A stretch of DNA of 9,791 nt. Source: Flavisolibacter sp. (GTDB lineage: Bacteria > Bacteroidota > Bacteroidia > Chitinophagales > Chitinophagaceae). Positions 1-7,759 of the stretch are shown here, in pieces; within the stretch, counting starts at the first letter, position 1; each line of letters starts with the position of its first letter. The position numbers and the translations under genes were made by a program. The stretch is taken from positions 1-9,791 of the forward strand of contig JAGIAB010000088.1 in assembly GCA_017745135.1 (NCBI GenBank), in the 5' to 3' direction. The notes under the pieces were generated by a model. That model was given only the letters and a program-made list of their open reading frames with translations, searched no databases and was not told where the DNA came from.

Positions 1-1
1 G

Positions 2-262
2 AACTGGTATTCTTCGGACGCATTACGAGGTGTCGATTTCAACAGTTTTGACTTTCTAATTATTGATGGGCCAATTGGCGATTTTAGGGAAGGGATATTA
101 AGAAATCTCAATTTATTTAAGAGCCTGTATAAACCGATTATTTTCGATGATGCAGAACGTAGTTTGGATTTTTCAGTAATCAAAAGTTTCTGCAACTCAT
201 TGAACTATAACTTTAAAGTATTCAAAGGAGAAGAAAAATCTTTTGCATATTGTCATAAATAA
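2..262 (+). CDS. Methyltransferase-like protein, C-terminal part (5' end outside window)
   Basis: This open frame runs in from the left edge and ends at TAA 260-262, giving 86 residues. The fragment reads like the end of a class I SAM-dependent methyltransferase fold. A strand ending in LIIDGP (the motif after strand 4 in many small-molecule and glycan methyltransferases) is followed by a helix rich in Arg/Leu, then a strand ending in IIFDDAERS, and finally a short antiparallel pair ending FAYCHK. The IDGP...DD..R spacing is typical of FkbM/Methyltransf_24-like proteins found in polysaccharide clusters. The SAM-binding glycine motif would lie upstream and is not visible, so catalytic competence cannot be judged. 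It lies 57 bases before a glycosyltransferase on the same strand, which fits a shared glycan operon. The family assignment is moderate; that this is a real coding end is fairly secure. Confidence 0.6.
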   Translation, partial: NWYSSDALRGVDFNSFDFLIIDGPIGDFREGILRNLNLFKSLYKPIIFDDAERSLDFSVIKSFCNSLNYNFKVFKGEEKSFAYCHK

Positions 263-319
263 CAATGACTTTGTTATTCCCTTTTCCTAAACCTGGCGCT
301 GCCACTAAGTAAAATAGGA

Positions 320-1114
320 ATGAAGCTCGGATATCTGATTTTGACTCACAAAAACCCCTTGCAACTTAAAAGAATGATTGATGCGCTTAATGGCCCACGT
401 TCATACTTTTTTGTTCATGTCGATGCCAATACATCAATAAAAGAGTTCAGGCATGTACTGAAAAATGATATGAATCACAAAGTATTTTTTACAAAAAGGG
501 TTAAAACCAGCTGGGGAAGTTTTGGCCTGGTTGAAGCTACTCTATTGGGAATTCGCCAAATTCTTAAATCAGGACTGGGTGATTATATAATTCTTCTCAG
601 TGGGCAGGATTATCCGATAAAGCCGCGATCCTATATCGAAAAATTTTTCGAAAAGAATAGGGATCGAATCTTTATTGGGATCAATCCGATACCCAAAAAA
701 GAATGGCTGGCCGGCGGGATCACCAGGTTTCCTGATTTTGAAGAGATTTCGAAGCATATTCAATTCTATGGCGGTTCCCAGTGGTGGGCCATGCCAGTCG
801 AATGTTGTCGGGAAATAATGATCTTTATAAGAAAAAGCAAACTCTTGGTTTCATATTTTAAGACGGTGTTCATTCCTGATGAAAGTTTCTTTCATACCTG
901 CTTAAAGATGATATGTAAAAGTGACAGTAATCAGTTATTTTTCAAAAAGCCAATTCACTATATTGATTGGGTAGACGACAGACCAAGAACGCTTACCATC
1001 ACTGACTTTGCCAAAATTGCAACTTCCAATAAACTCTTTGCGAGAAAATTCGACATGAATGTTGACAGCCAAATACTAAAAAGGCTCGATGAGCATCGTT
1101 TGCCTGGTTTATAA
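320..1114 (+). CDS. Core-2/I-branching type glycosyltransferase (GT14, Branch domain)
   Basis: The 264-residue product looks like a bacterial member of the GT14 family (beta-1,6-N-acetylglucosaminyltransferase-like), which adds sugars to surface or exopolysaccharide glycans. Visible landmarks in order: an N-terminal strand YLILTHKNP (5-13), FVHVDAN (31-37) as the nucleotide-sugar binding strand, TSWGSFGLVEA (63-73), LLSGQDYPIK (92-101), GGSQWWAMP (151-159) and PDESFFHTCL (186-195), where E188 aligns with the catalytic glutamate of the family. HYIDW (213-217) closes the fold. There is no signal peptide or membrane segment, so it probably acts in the cytoplasm on lipid-linked or soluble acceptors. 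The protein is somewhat shorter than the roughly 290 residues usual for bacterial homologues, mainly through a short segment around 130-145. ATG 320 is chosen because the conserved first strand starts only four residues later. Acceptor and donor cannot be read from sequence. Confidence 0.85.
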   Translation: MKLGYLILTHKNPLQLKRMIDALNGPRSYFFVHVDANTSIKEFRHVLKNDMNHKVFFTKRVKTSWGSFGLVEATLLGIRQILKSGLGDYIILLSGQDYPIKPRSYIEKFFEKNRDRIFIGINPIPKKEWLAGGITRFPDFEEISKHIQFYGGSQWWAMPVECCREIMIFIRKSKLLVSYFKTVFIPDESFFHTCLKMICKSDSNQLFFKKPIHYIDWVDDRPRTLTITDFAKIATSNKLFARKFDMNVDSQILKRLDEHRLPGL

Positions 1115-1173
1115 CATTGGCAAAAATCCATTACTATTAAAAGTATATCACTTTGATAATCAGCGCAAAGCAA

Positions 1174-1222
1174 CAAAATGCTAAAATATTTATCTTTTTT
1201 AGCTAATATTTTTAGCATTTTG
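1174..1222. repeat. AT-rich inverted repeat upstream of the polymerase cassette
   Basis: Two perfect 13-base arms, CAAAATGCTAAAA (1174-1186) and its reverse complement (1210-1222), flank a 23-base AT-rich centre. The pairing can be extended by about five A/T pairs with one bulged base. It sits 30 bases before the dnaE-type start codon. It is not a standard intrinsic terminator, since no T-run follows either arm. It could be an operator for the polymerase operon or a weak hairpin ending the glycan operon; the sequence does not decide between these. Confidence 0.55.
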
Positions 1223-1251
1223 AAATACCTTAGCCTTGAAATTCGACCTGA

Positions 1252-4224
1252 ATGTACCTTAACTGTAAAACATATTATTCATTTTTATATGGATCTTTTT
1301 CGACTGCACAATTGGTAAATGCAGCAGCGGATTACGGCATTACCTCCCTGGCATTGACCAATATTAACACCACTTACGACATTTGGGAATTTGTAAAGCT
1401 TAGCCGCAATGCAGGAATTAAGCCGGTTTTAGGCGCTGAAGTACGCAATGGCGACAAATTATTATACATCCTGATTGCTGCAAACAATACTGGCCTTACC
1501 TGGATACATACCTTTCTTTCAAAATACTGGTTAGAAAAAGATCCATTAAAAAAGCACCCTGTATTTCCGGAACCATCTGAAGACCTGAAACTTTTTGAAG
1601 AGGCTTGGGATGGGTTTGTGATTTATCCTCTTGGAGCCAAACCCTTGGATCAACTGTTGCCGCACGAGCGGATCGGTATCAAACCTTCGGAGCTCAACAA
1701 GCTTTTCAGTCTCGATTGGAAACCCTATGCCGACCGGCTGGTCATTCGACAGCCTGTTACCATACAGAACAAAGTTCATTATAATCTTCACCGTCTCCTG
1801 CGCTGCGTTGATAACAACATCCTGCTCGCTCAGCTTCGGCCAGATCAATGCTGTGAACCAGATGAAACCTTTCTTTCTCCGGATCAACTGCTGCAAAAGT
1901 TCCGGCAGTATCCTTTTATTGTTACCAACACCTATAAGCTCCTGGATGCTTGCAATATAGAAATGGATTTTGCTGTAGATAAAACCAAGCAGGTATTTGG
2001 CGGCTCCACGGAGGATGATCGGATCTTGCTGGAAAAACTGACCTGGGACGGTTTCAAAAGCAGGTACGGCAAAAAGAACCAAACTGCCAAAGACCGTGTT
2101 ACAAAGGAACTTAAAATTATCAACGACCTTGGTTTTAACAGTTACTTCCTGATCAACCTGGACATCGTACGCTATGCACAATCTAGAGGCTTTTACCATG
2201 TTGGCAGGGGAAGCGGCGCTAATTCAATTGTGGCGTATTGTCTGGGTATTACCAACGTCGATCCGATCCGGTTAAACCTTTATTTTGAACGGTTTCTCAA
2301 CCCAGAGCGGACAAGTCCACCAGACTTCGATATTGACTTTTCGCATGTTGACCGTGATGAGATCTTCGATTATATTTTTAAACGTTATGGCAGGCAGCAT
2401 GTTGCCCTGCTCGGTTCTTATCCTACTTTTAAACGCGATAAGATTCATTTTGAGTTGGGAAAAGTTTTTGGATTGCCGGAAGACGAAATAGAAGCCATGC
2501 GTTATTCAAACGGACCGGTGGATGAAATCACCAAATTGATTTATCAATATGGGAAACTGATGTATGGCTTTCCCAGCAACCCGTCCCTTCATCCCTGTGG
2601 GATACTAATTTGCGAAAAGCCGATCCGGAATTACTGTACATTGTTTATGCCACCAAAAGGATTTCCCACCGCCATGATGGATATGTTTACGGCCGAAGAT
2701 ATTGGCATCAACAAGTACGACATCCTCAGCCAGCGTGGACTTAGCCATATACGCACCGCACAACAACTAATAAAAGAACACCACAATGTCAGCATCAACA
2801 TCCACGATACAGACCGCTTTATGTCCGATCCACTTGTGGCAAGACACATAAAAAATGCCAACACGATCGGCTGTTTTTACATTGAATCCCCCGCTATGAG
2901 GCAATTGCTGAAAAAGCTGACCTGTGATGATTACATCACCCTGGTTGCGGCAAGCTCGATTATCCGGCCTGGTGTCGCCCAGTCTGGAATGATGCGCGAA
3001 TACATTCACCGGTATCATCACCGCGATCAAATCAAATATATACATCCTCTATTTGAAGAACATTTAGGTGAAACCTTTGGTGTAATGGTTTTTCAGGAAG
3101 ATGTTATTAAGATTGCGCACTATTATGGAGGGCTCTCACTCGGGGAATCCGATATCCTTCGCCGGGCGATGAGTGGTAAATACCGGTCCAACAATCAGTT
3201 TTTACTTATCCGGGAAAAATTTATTGCGTCAGCCGCTGGCCTGGGGCGCAACGTCACGGAAGCCGCTGAGGTTTGGCGACAGATGGAAAGCTTTGGAGGA
3301 TATAGTTTTAACAAAGCCCACAGTGCATCTTTTGCGGTTGAAAGCTACATGAGTTTGTTTCTTAAAACCTATTATCCACGGGAGTTCATGGTGGCGGTAA
3401 TAAATAATTTTGGAGGTTTTTATTCTTCCGAGCTTTATTTCATCGAACTACTTAAAACCGGGGCGAAAATCAGTCCTCCTTGCGTGAACAATAGTGAAGC
3501 TCTTACCAATATTAAAGGCGACATTGTTTATACTGGATTTGTGCATGTAAAAGACTTGCGAAAGGATTTGTTGGCGACCTTCGTTGAGGAACGTGAGCGC
3601 AACGGAATCTATTCAGATCTCCAGGACTTTGTCCGTCGGGTCAGCCCAAGCCTGACGCAACTGGAAATCCTAATTAGTATTGGGGCATTTGGATTTACCG
3701 GCAGATCAAAAAAACAACTGCTGTGGGAAGCCAATGTTTTAAAGCCCAGGCCAACGGACAAACAACATTTCTCAGCACCGCTTTTTGAAGAAAGCAACGT
3801 CACCTTTCAGGAAACCCAGCAAACAGATCATCCGCTGGATGACCTGTACGACCAGATGGAATACCTGGGCTTCCCGTTGACAAACCCCTTTCATCTGGTT
3901 GATGCCGACCCTACAGAATTCGTACGGGCTGAAGATCTACCCAAGTATCTTAAAAGGACGGTTACTGTCCTTGTGTACTATGTCGCTCGTAAAACGGCAG
4001 TCACCAAAAACAATGACCAGATGTATTTCGGCACTTTCCTGGATCATGACCTAAACTGGATTGACACAGTCCATTTTCCCAATAGTGCTAAGAACTACCC
4101 ATTGCATACCGCAGGCTTTTATCGCATAACCGGCCGGGTAACCGAAGATTTCGGAGTCTTCAGTTTGGAAGCGCACAAAATGGAAAAAGTAGCATACAAA
4201 CAACGAAGCTATGCTGAATTTTGA
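1252..4224 (+). CDS. dnaE: Short DnaE-type DNA polymerase III alpha subunit, probably an error-prone/translesion paralogue
   Basis: This 990-residue protein is a C-family replicative-type polymerase, shorter than a main replicase (about 1150 or more). Order: PHP domain (1-~250), palm/thumb/fingers (~260-700) with GRGSGANS at 318-325, PDFDIDF at 357-363 carrying catalytic aspartates D358 and D360, the third aspartate in NKYDILSQRG (D490), FNKAHSASFAVESY (686-699), a helix-hairpin-helix region, and a C-terminal OB fold (~900-980). It ends there, without the tau-binding tail of the main replicase. The PHP metal site is eroded: the usual LHxHxxYSLLDG is LNCKTYYSFLYG, and the usual TDH is TNI (36-38), so proofreading activity is unlikely. 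The downstream Y-family polymerase gene begins inside its last 14 bases, implying translational coupling. This fits the DnaE2-like half of a mutagenic repair cassette; the translesion role is inferred from family and context. ATG 1252 is the first codon compatible with the PHP start. Confidence 0.88.
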   Translation: MYLNCKTYYSFLYGSFSTAQLVNAAADYGITSLALTNINTTYDIWEFVKLSRNAGIKPVLGAEVRNGDKLLYILIAANNTGLTWIHTFLSKYWLEKDPLKKHPVFPEPSEDLKLFEEAWDGFVIYPLGAKPLDQLLPHERIGIKPSELNKLFSLDWKPYADRLVIRQPVTIQNKVHYNLHRLLRCVDNNILLAQLRPDQCCEPDETFLSPDQLLQKFRQYPFIVTNTYKLLDACNIEMDFAVDKTKQVFGGSTEDDRILLEKLTWDGFKSRYGKKNQTAKDRVTKELKIINDLGFNSYFLINLDIVRYAQSRGFYHVGRGSGANSIVAYCLGITNVDPIRLNLYFERFLNPERTSPPDFDIDFSHVDRDEIFDYIFKRYGRQHVALLGSYPTFKRDKIHFELGKVFGLPEDEIEAMRYSNGPVDEITKLIYQYGKLMYGFPSNPSLHPCGILICEKPIRNYCTLFMPPKGFPTAMMDMFTAEDIGINKYDILSQRGLSHIRTAQQLIKEHHNVSINIHDTDRFMSDPLVARHIKNANTIGCFYIESPAMRQLLKKLTCDDYITLVAASSIIRPGVAQSGMMREYIHRYHHRDQIKYIHPLFEEHLGETFGVMVFQEDVIKIAHYYGGLSLGESDILRRAMSGKYRSNNQFLLIREKFIASAAGLGRNVTEAAEVWRQMESFGGYSFNKAHSASFAVESYMSLFLKTYYPREFMVAVINNFGGFYSSELYFIELLKTGAKISPPCVNNSEALTNIKGDIVYTGFVHVKDLRKDLLATFVEERERNGIYSDLQDFVRRVSPSLTQLEILISIGAFGFTGRSKKQLLWEANVLKPRPTDKQHFSAPLFEESNVTFQETQQTDHPLDDLYDQMEYLGFPLTNPFHLVDADPTEFVRAEDLPKYLKRTVTVLVYYVARKTAVTKNNDQMYFGTFLDHDLNWIDTVHFPNSAKNYPLHTAGFYRITGRVTEDFGVFSLEAHKMEKVAYKQRSYAEF

Positions 4225-5371
4225 TGAGCGCCATATTGCCCATTTTGATCTGGATACTTTTTTTGTTTCAGTGGAGCAGTTGCAAAACCCCAAATTGCTG
4301 GGCAAACCGGTAGCTATTGGCGGCGATGGCAACCGAGGTGTAGTAGCTTCTTGTAGCTATGAAGCGCGTAAATATGGTATTCATAGCGCCATGCCAATGG
4401 CACAAGCTAAGCGCCTCTGCAGCGACCTGGTCATTGTGCGTGGAGATTATGAAAATTATTCCAAATATTCGAAGTTGGTCACCGATGTGATTGCTGATTC
4501 TGTTCCAAGTTTTGAAAAGGCAAGTATCGACGAGTTTTATATTGACCTTACCGGTATGGATAAGTTCTTTGGTTGTTTCAAATTTACCGCAGAGCTAAAG
4601 AAAAGGGTTATTAAAGAAAGCGGTCTGCCCATTTCATGGGGACTGGCCTCCAATAAAGTTGTAAGCAAGATCGCCACCAATGAAGTGAAACCTAACGGGC
4701 AGCTGTTGATCCCCTTTGGAAATGAAAAAAGGTTTATAGGCCCTCTTGATATTTATAAAATTCCCGGCGTTGGCGAAAAAACCTCAATTAAGTTAATCAA
4801 AATGGGGTTTTACAAAGCAAAACACCTGGCGGCTAAGGATCCGGATGAAGTGACCCGGGCTCTGGGGCAAAACGGGCTGGAGCTATGGCGACGGGCAAAT
4901 GGGGTTGATCAATCTCCAATCATTCCCTTCCGAGAATCCAAATCTATTTCAACAGAAGACACGTTTCAGCAGGACACCATCAATATGGAATACCTGGAAT
5001 CCAAAATCACACGTATGACCGAAGCCATTGCCTATGAACTGCGTACCGGCGACCGTCTTGCCGGCTGCATAGCGGTTAAACTGCGATATACGGATTGGGA
5101 AACTCATACCATTCAACGTACCATTCCTTACACCAACAATGATTACACGCTCTTTACGGTGGCAAAGGAACTCCTACACAACTTATATACGCGCCGTGTC
5201 CTTGTTCGATTGATCGGGGTGCGACTTTCAAATCTCATTCCGGGTACCTACCAAATCAATATTTTTGAAGATACCCAGGAAGCAATCAAACTGTACCAGG
5301 CCATTGATAGCGTGAAAAAACAATTTGGAGAGACTAAGCTGTTTCGAGGATCGGCGGCTCATCGTCACTAG
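4211..5371 (+). CDS. dinB: Y-family DNA polymerase (DinB / Pol IV-like)
   Basis: The 386-residue product is a translesion polymerase that inserts bases opposite damaged template. Catalytic residues are all present: HFDLDTFFVSVE (11-22) supplies D13, and SIDEFYIDL (105-113) supplies D107 and E108. F18 stands at the steric-gate position that excludes ribonucleotides. A helix-hairpin-helix (IPGVGEKT, 184-191) lies in the thumb, and the little-finger domain fills ~240-350. QINIF (348-352) near the C-terminus resembles a beta-clamp binding pentapeptide (QLxLF type). Since the catalytic acids are intact, it is an active polymerase rather than an ImuB-like inactive paralogue. The start at 4211 overlaps the preceding polymerase gene by 14 bases in another frame, so both are probably expressed together under DNA damage; no SOS box can be recognised. 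No ImuA- or LexA-like gene is present nearby in the window. Confidence 0.92.
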   Translation: MLNFDERHIAHFDLDTFFVSVEQLQNPKLLGKPVAIGGDGNRGVVASCSYEARKYGIHSAMPMAQAKRLCSDLVIVRGDYENYSKYSKLVTDVIADSVPSFEKASIDEFYIDLTGMDKFFGCFKFTAELKKRVIKESGLPISWGLASNKVVSKIATNEVKPNGQLLIPFGNEKRFIGPLDIYKIPGVGEKTSIKLIKMGFYKAKHLAAKDPDEVTRALGQNGLELWRRANGVDQSPIIPFRESKSISTEDTFQQDTINMEYLESKITRMTEAIAYELRTGDRLAGCIAVKLRYTDWETHTIQRTIPYTNNDYTLFTVAKELLHNLYTRRVLVRLIGVRLSNLIPGTYQINIFEDTQEAIKLYQAIDSVKKQFGETKLFRGSAAHRH

Positions 5372-5451
5372 CTCCGAGTTTTTGTCACATTTTGTAACTT
5401 TATATCAGAAGCAAGATTATAAATTGGACGTAGACTAACTGTATTATAGAA

Positions 5452-6609
5452 ATGACAAATCAAGTTCTAAATGGTCACATAACCAGTGCTGATGCTTTTG
5501 GCGCAGAAAATCTCACAAAAGCCCAGCAGCAAGATATGCTGGCGACCTTGTTTGAGCAGTTACTCATCTTTGAAAAGGTTACTATAAGAACAAACAGGAC
5601 AAATGAGGCTTTGAATATTCTTATTCGGAACCTAGGCTTTGATACAGTCGAAAGATTGGTAAAAAGCGGATATATTAAATTTATGATATGGTCGCCTGTT
5701 CTGGTGACTAATACCGGCAGGGCCCGAAGTGACGGTACCGTTGACGAATCCGTAATCTATGGAACCCCTCCAATAGGTGCCGGGCAATTAACCGATAATG
5801 ATCTTGATCCTGAACACAACATAAAAAGAGTGTTAGATCAATTTGGTAATATCCCTTCGAAATCAAAAAAGCAATTTGTAAAACAGGCACGGAACATTTA
5901 TGAGAATATTGATGGTATGGATTTTTCTACAAATTCCGCAGACATCATAATTGATGCCTATAAAAACAATACGCTAAGTGAACTTGGCTTGCCTTACGGA
6001 AAAGAGCCAGATCAGCTTGATTTACCAGAACGGGGAAAGTTACTTTCATTGGGGCACCAGGTACTTGAAACGGCGGTACTCTCCGAGTATAACTTAAAAA
6101 GCTATAATAGTTTCGAACATTTAAAAATCTGCGAAAAAAACCTGGAGAACATCGGCCGGGGATATAATGTTGCAAACAATACCTCGCATTTGCTCAATAT
6201 GGAGAGGCTACCTAATCTTAAAGAAATCTATTACGAATTACATGAAGATTTTGATGCAGTGTTTAAGATAAGACATATGAGCGGAGCTAAGTATTACCGC
6301 AAATGGATTAATGAAATTGGTGACTACTCTGATGCTGGTGATATCACCTATGAATACCTGCAAGAAATTAAAGGCACTTATAAGGTTATTAATAGCGGCG
6401 CACCCAGATTCTTGAAAAACGCCATAAAGTTTGGAGCAAGTACAGCTTTTTCTGCCATATTTAAGGACCCCCTTTCCTCCGCTGCAGCCGGTTATGCTTT
6501 TGGTCTTCTGGAAGAATATGTAATAGATGGCTTACTTAATGGTTACAACCCATCTGTGTTTATTGACAATATTAAGGAGGTCGTTCCTCCAATTGTAAAT
6601 AAACTGTAG
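5452..6609 (+). CDS. Uncharacterised 385-residue protein with a Gly/Ala-rich C-terminal segment
   Basis: I do not recognise this protein. It is predicted soluble and mostly helical at the start, with a stretch at 30-85 (leucine-rich helix, then IRNLG and SGYIKFMIWSP) suggesting an alpha/beta N-terminal domain. The middle (115-310) is rich in charged and Tyr/Asn residues. A distinctive C-terminal segment, ~319-371, is Ala/Gly/Phe-rich (FGASTAFSAIF, SSAAAGYAFGLLEEY), followed by an acidic turn and GYNPSVFIDN. This could be amphipathic or membrane-associating, but it is broken by Lys, Asp and Pro, so it is not a clear transmembrane helix. No signal peptide or catalytic motif is seen. It lies 80 bases after the polymerase cassette on the same strand, and converges with the minus-strand XRE/peptidase operon. 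Its frame stays open for another 39 codons after the TAG stop (see the adjacent entry). A role in defence is possible from context only. Confidence 0.75.
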   Translation: MTNQVLNGHITSADAFGAENLTKAQQQDMLATLFEQLLIFEKVTIRTNRTNEALNILIRNLGFDTVERLVKSGYIKFMIWSPVLVTNTGRARSDGTVDESVIYGTPPIGAGQLTDNDLDPEHNIKRVLDQFGNIPSKSKKQFVKQARNIYENIDGMDFSTNSADIIIDAYKNNTLSELGLPYGKEPDQLDLPERGKLLSLGHQVLETAVLSEYNLKSYNSFEHLKICEKNLENIGRGYNVANNTSHLLNMERLPNLKEIYYELHEDFDAVFKIRHMSGAKYYRKWINEIGDYSDAGDITYEYLQEIKGTYKVINSGAPRFLKNAIKFGASTAFSAIFKDPLSSAAAGYAFGLLEEYVIDGLLNGYNPSVFIDNIKEVVPPIVNKL

Positions 6610-6729
6610 GAATTAATTGAAATAACCGAAGTTGCTCGTAAGCATCCAATAGCGAATGAAATTTTTGGCTCGTTTGGAGACAACATTATAGAAATGATTT
6701 GCTGTAGCGTTGGCTGTAAATTGTGGTAA
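6610..6729 (+). other. In-frame open extension after the TAG stop of the upstream gene
   Basis: Immediately after TAG (6607-6609) the same frame runs open for 39 codons to TAA 6727-6729. The encoded tail has ordinary protein composition (ELIEITEVARKHP, then IANEIFGSFGDNIIEMI). No good ATG start exists near its beginning, so it is not a convincing separate gene. It may be the former C-terminus of the upstream protein, cut off by a nonsense mutation, or a tail made only by readthrough. Chance openness over 120 bases is also possible. Confidence 0.35.
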
Positions 6730-6758
6730 AAGCTTACAACCTAAAGTGGAAAAGCTTG

Positions 6759-7283
6759 CTATAAGTTCAAATTAAGCAACCGGTAATGCATCGCTGTTGA
6801 ACTGACATCAAAAATTTTTGCCAAATCTCTAATTGAATCCTCCCCACCTAAATCAAGTTCAGTTTTACCGACCTCTTCTCTAACTAGTGTTTCGGGCATA
6901 AGCAAACATGCAGCAAAAACATTCGCTTCTGTTTCTAACTTTGCAACAGTCGGCTCATTCGCCGATTCAAAGCTTCTGAACATTGCCTTAAAATTCTTGT
7001 CTACGAACACCTGCCGGTCTGATTTATCTCTATGAAGAACGTAATGGCCGATTTCATGAGCCACCGTAAATCGCCGCCTAACTCTGGCTTCGTTCTGATT
7101 ATAACCTATAACGGCACTATTCTTTTCCAGAACTAACAGGCCCGACATATTTTGTTCAAGGGGGTACGGGATAACCTTGATACCCATAGAGCGAGCAATA
7201 TCCTCCACCTTAATTGGGGTAGCAAGAAGACTATGCTCACGGATCAAATCCTGAGCAATTCTATTTATTTCTGAATAATTCAT
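6759..7283 (-). CDS. ImmA/IrrE-family zinc metallopeptidase
   Basis: The 174-residue product belongs to the ImmA/IrrE (COG2856) family. In ICEBs1 of Bacillus, ImmA cleaves the partner repressor ImmR; in Deinococcus, IrrE cleaves DdrO after DNA damage. The gluzincin site is intact: FTVAHEIGHYVLH (72-84) provides H76, E77 and H80, and ETEANVFAACLLMP (117-130) provides the third ligand, most likely E119. The N-terminal helix region (1-40) and the strand with GLLVLEKNSAVIGYN (48-62) match the family layout. The C-terminal ~140-174 has a small helical segment (IRDLAKIFDVSSTAMHYRL) that looks like a degenerate helix-turn-helix, common in this family. Its ATG overlaps the XRE stop by four bases (ATGA), so the two are translationally coupled. 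The neighbouring XRE protein is its most likely substrate (inference). Confidence 0.92.
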   Translation of the reverse strand: MNYSEINRIAQDLIREHSLLATPIKVEDIARSMGIKVIPYPLEQNMSGLLVLEKNSAVIGYNQNEARVRRRFTVAHEIGHYVLHRDKSDRQVFVDKNFKAMFRSFESANEPTVAKLETEANVFAACLLMPETLVREEVGKTELDLGGEDSIRDLAKIFDVSSTAMHYRLLNLNL

Positions 7284-7663
7284 GATTTGCTCTTTGAATG
7301 AGAGAAAAATTGCAAAATTGCATCTTTTGTTTCATCATTCACTTCGATTTCGTCTGAAACGATATTACCAATATCCGTGCCGGATGAAACCGCCACTAAT
7401 GGAAGGGGGTCTGCCTCTTCAGTGTGAGAGTCGGGTAACAACTCCTTAAGGGAAGTGTTTAAAACATCACTGATTTTAATAATGGTGTGGAGCATTGGAC
7501 GCTGACGTCCGCTTTCTATGTTTACGATAGACGCCCTTGTAAGGCTCAACTGGTCTGCAAGTATATCTTGGGTGAACCCCATATTTTCTCTTGCCTGCTT
7601 AATTCGGGCGCCCAGCTCCACATAAACTGACCTTATTTGTTCTTCTGTCATAATGTAAGCCAT
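7280..7663 (-). CDS. XRE-family helix-turn-helix transcriptional regulator
   Basis: The 127-residue protein has a Cro/C1-type DNA-binding domain at ~17-76 (LGARIKQARENMGFTQ, then LADQLSLTRASIVNIESGRQRP, then LNTSLKELL). A flexible acidic linker (80-110) and a short helical tail ending in Lys/Ser follow. This is the ImmR-like partner expected before an ImmA-type peptidase: a repressor inactivated by cleavage. The first ATG (7663) is used here; a second Met at residue 5 is an equally possible start. The gene is read away from the ubiquitin-like operon across a 506-bp divergent region. That region holds a matching promoter and a palindrome placed inside it, which suggests autoregulation. Control of the divergent operon is plausible but unproven. 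Confidence 0.93.
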   Translation of the reverse strand: MAYIMTEEQIRSVYVELGARIKQARENMGFTQDILADQLSLTRASIVNIESGRQRPMLHTIIKISDVLNTSLKELLPDSHTEEADPLPLVAVSSGTDIGNIVSDEIEVNDETKDAILQFFSHSKSKS

Positions 7664-7694
7664 TTTATAGGCTGATCCGGCTGCCTTATAATAT

Positions 7695-7725
7695 TAAAGA
7701 TACGCAAAGTTTTGCAAATAAACAA
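7695..7725 (-). promoter_or_regulatory. Candidate promoter of the XRE/ImmA operon
   Basis: On the minus strand a TTG (7725-7723, at the end of a T-run) is followed after 20 bases by TATCTTTA (7702-7695). This matches seven of eight positions of the Bacteroidota -7 element TAnnTTTG at the right spacing. Transcription would start near 7690, about 25 bases before the XRE start codon. The call rests on consensus match only. Confidence 0.5.
7704..7715. promoter_or_regulatory. Palindromic operator candidate inside the XRE promoter spacer
   Basis: GCAAA-GT-TTTGC is a perfect 5+5 inverted repeat lying between the -33 and -7 elements of the XRE promoter candidate, where a bound repressor would block RNA polymerase. 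Related half-site strings, GTTTGTGAAA (7730-7739) and GTTTGTAAAA (7766-7775 and 7792-7801), recur on the side facing the divergent operon. This is consistent with several binding sites for one XRE dimer. Binding is inferred. Confidence 0.45.
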
Positions 7726-7759
7726 AAAAGTTTGTGAAATTGTACATAATATGATTTAT

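Noticed and set aside
1174..1222. Intrinsic terminator for the glycosyltransferase gene
   Set aside because: The stem is almost all A/T and no T-run follows either arm, so it is reported only as an inverted repeat.
1546..2199. Long minus-strand open frame (217 codons) inside the DnaE-type gene
   Set aside because: It is antisense to conserved polymerase sequence and has no family-like motif, so it is a shadow of the real gene.
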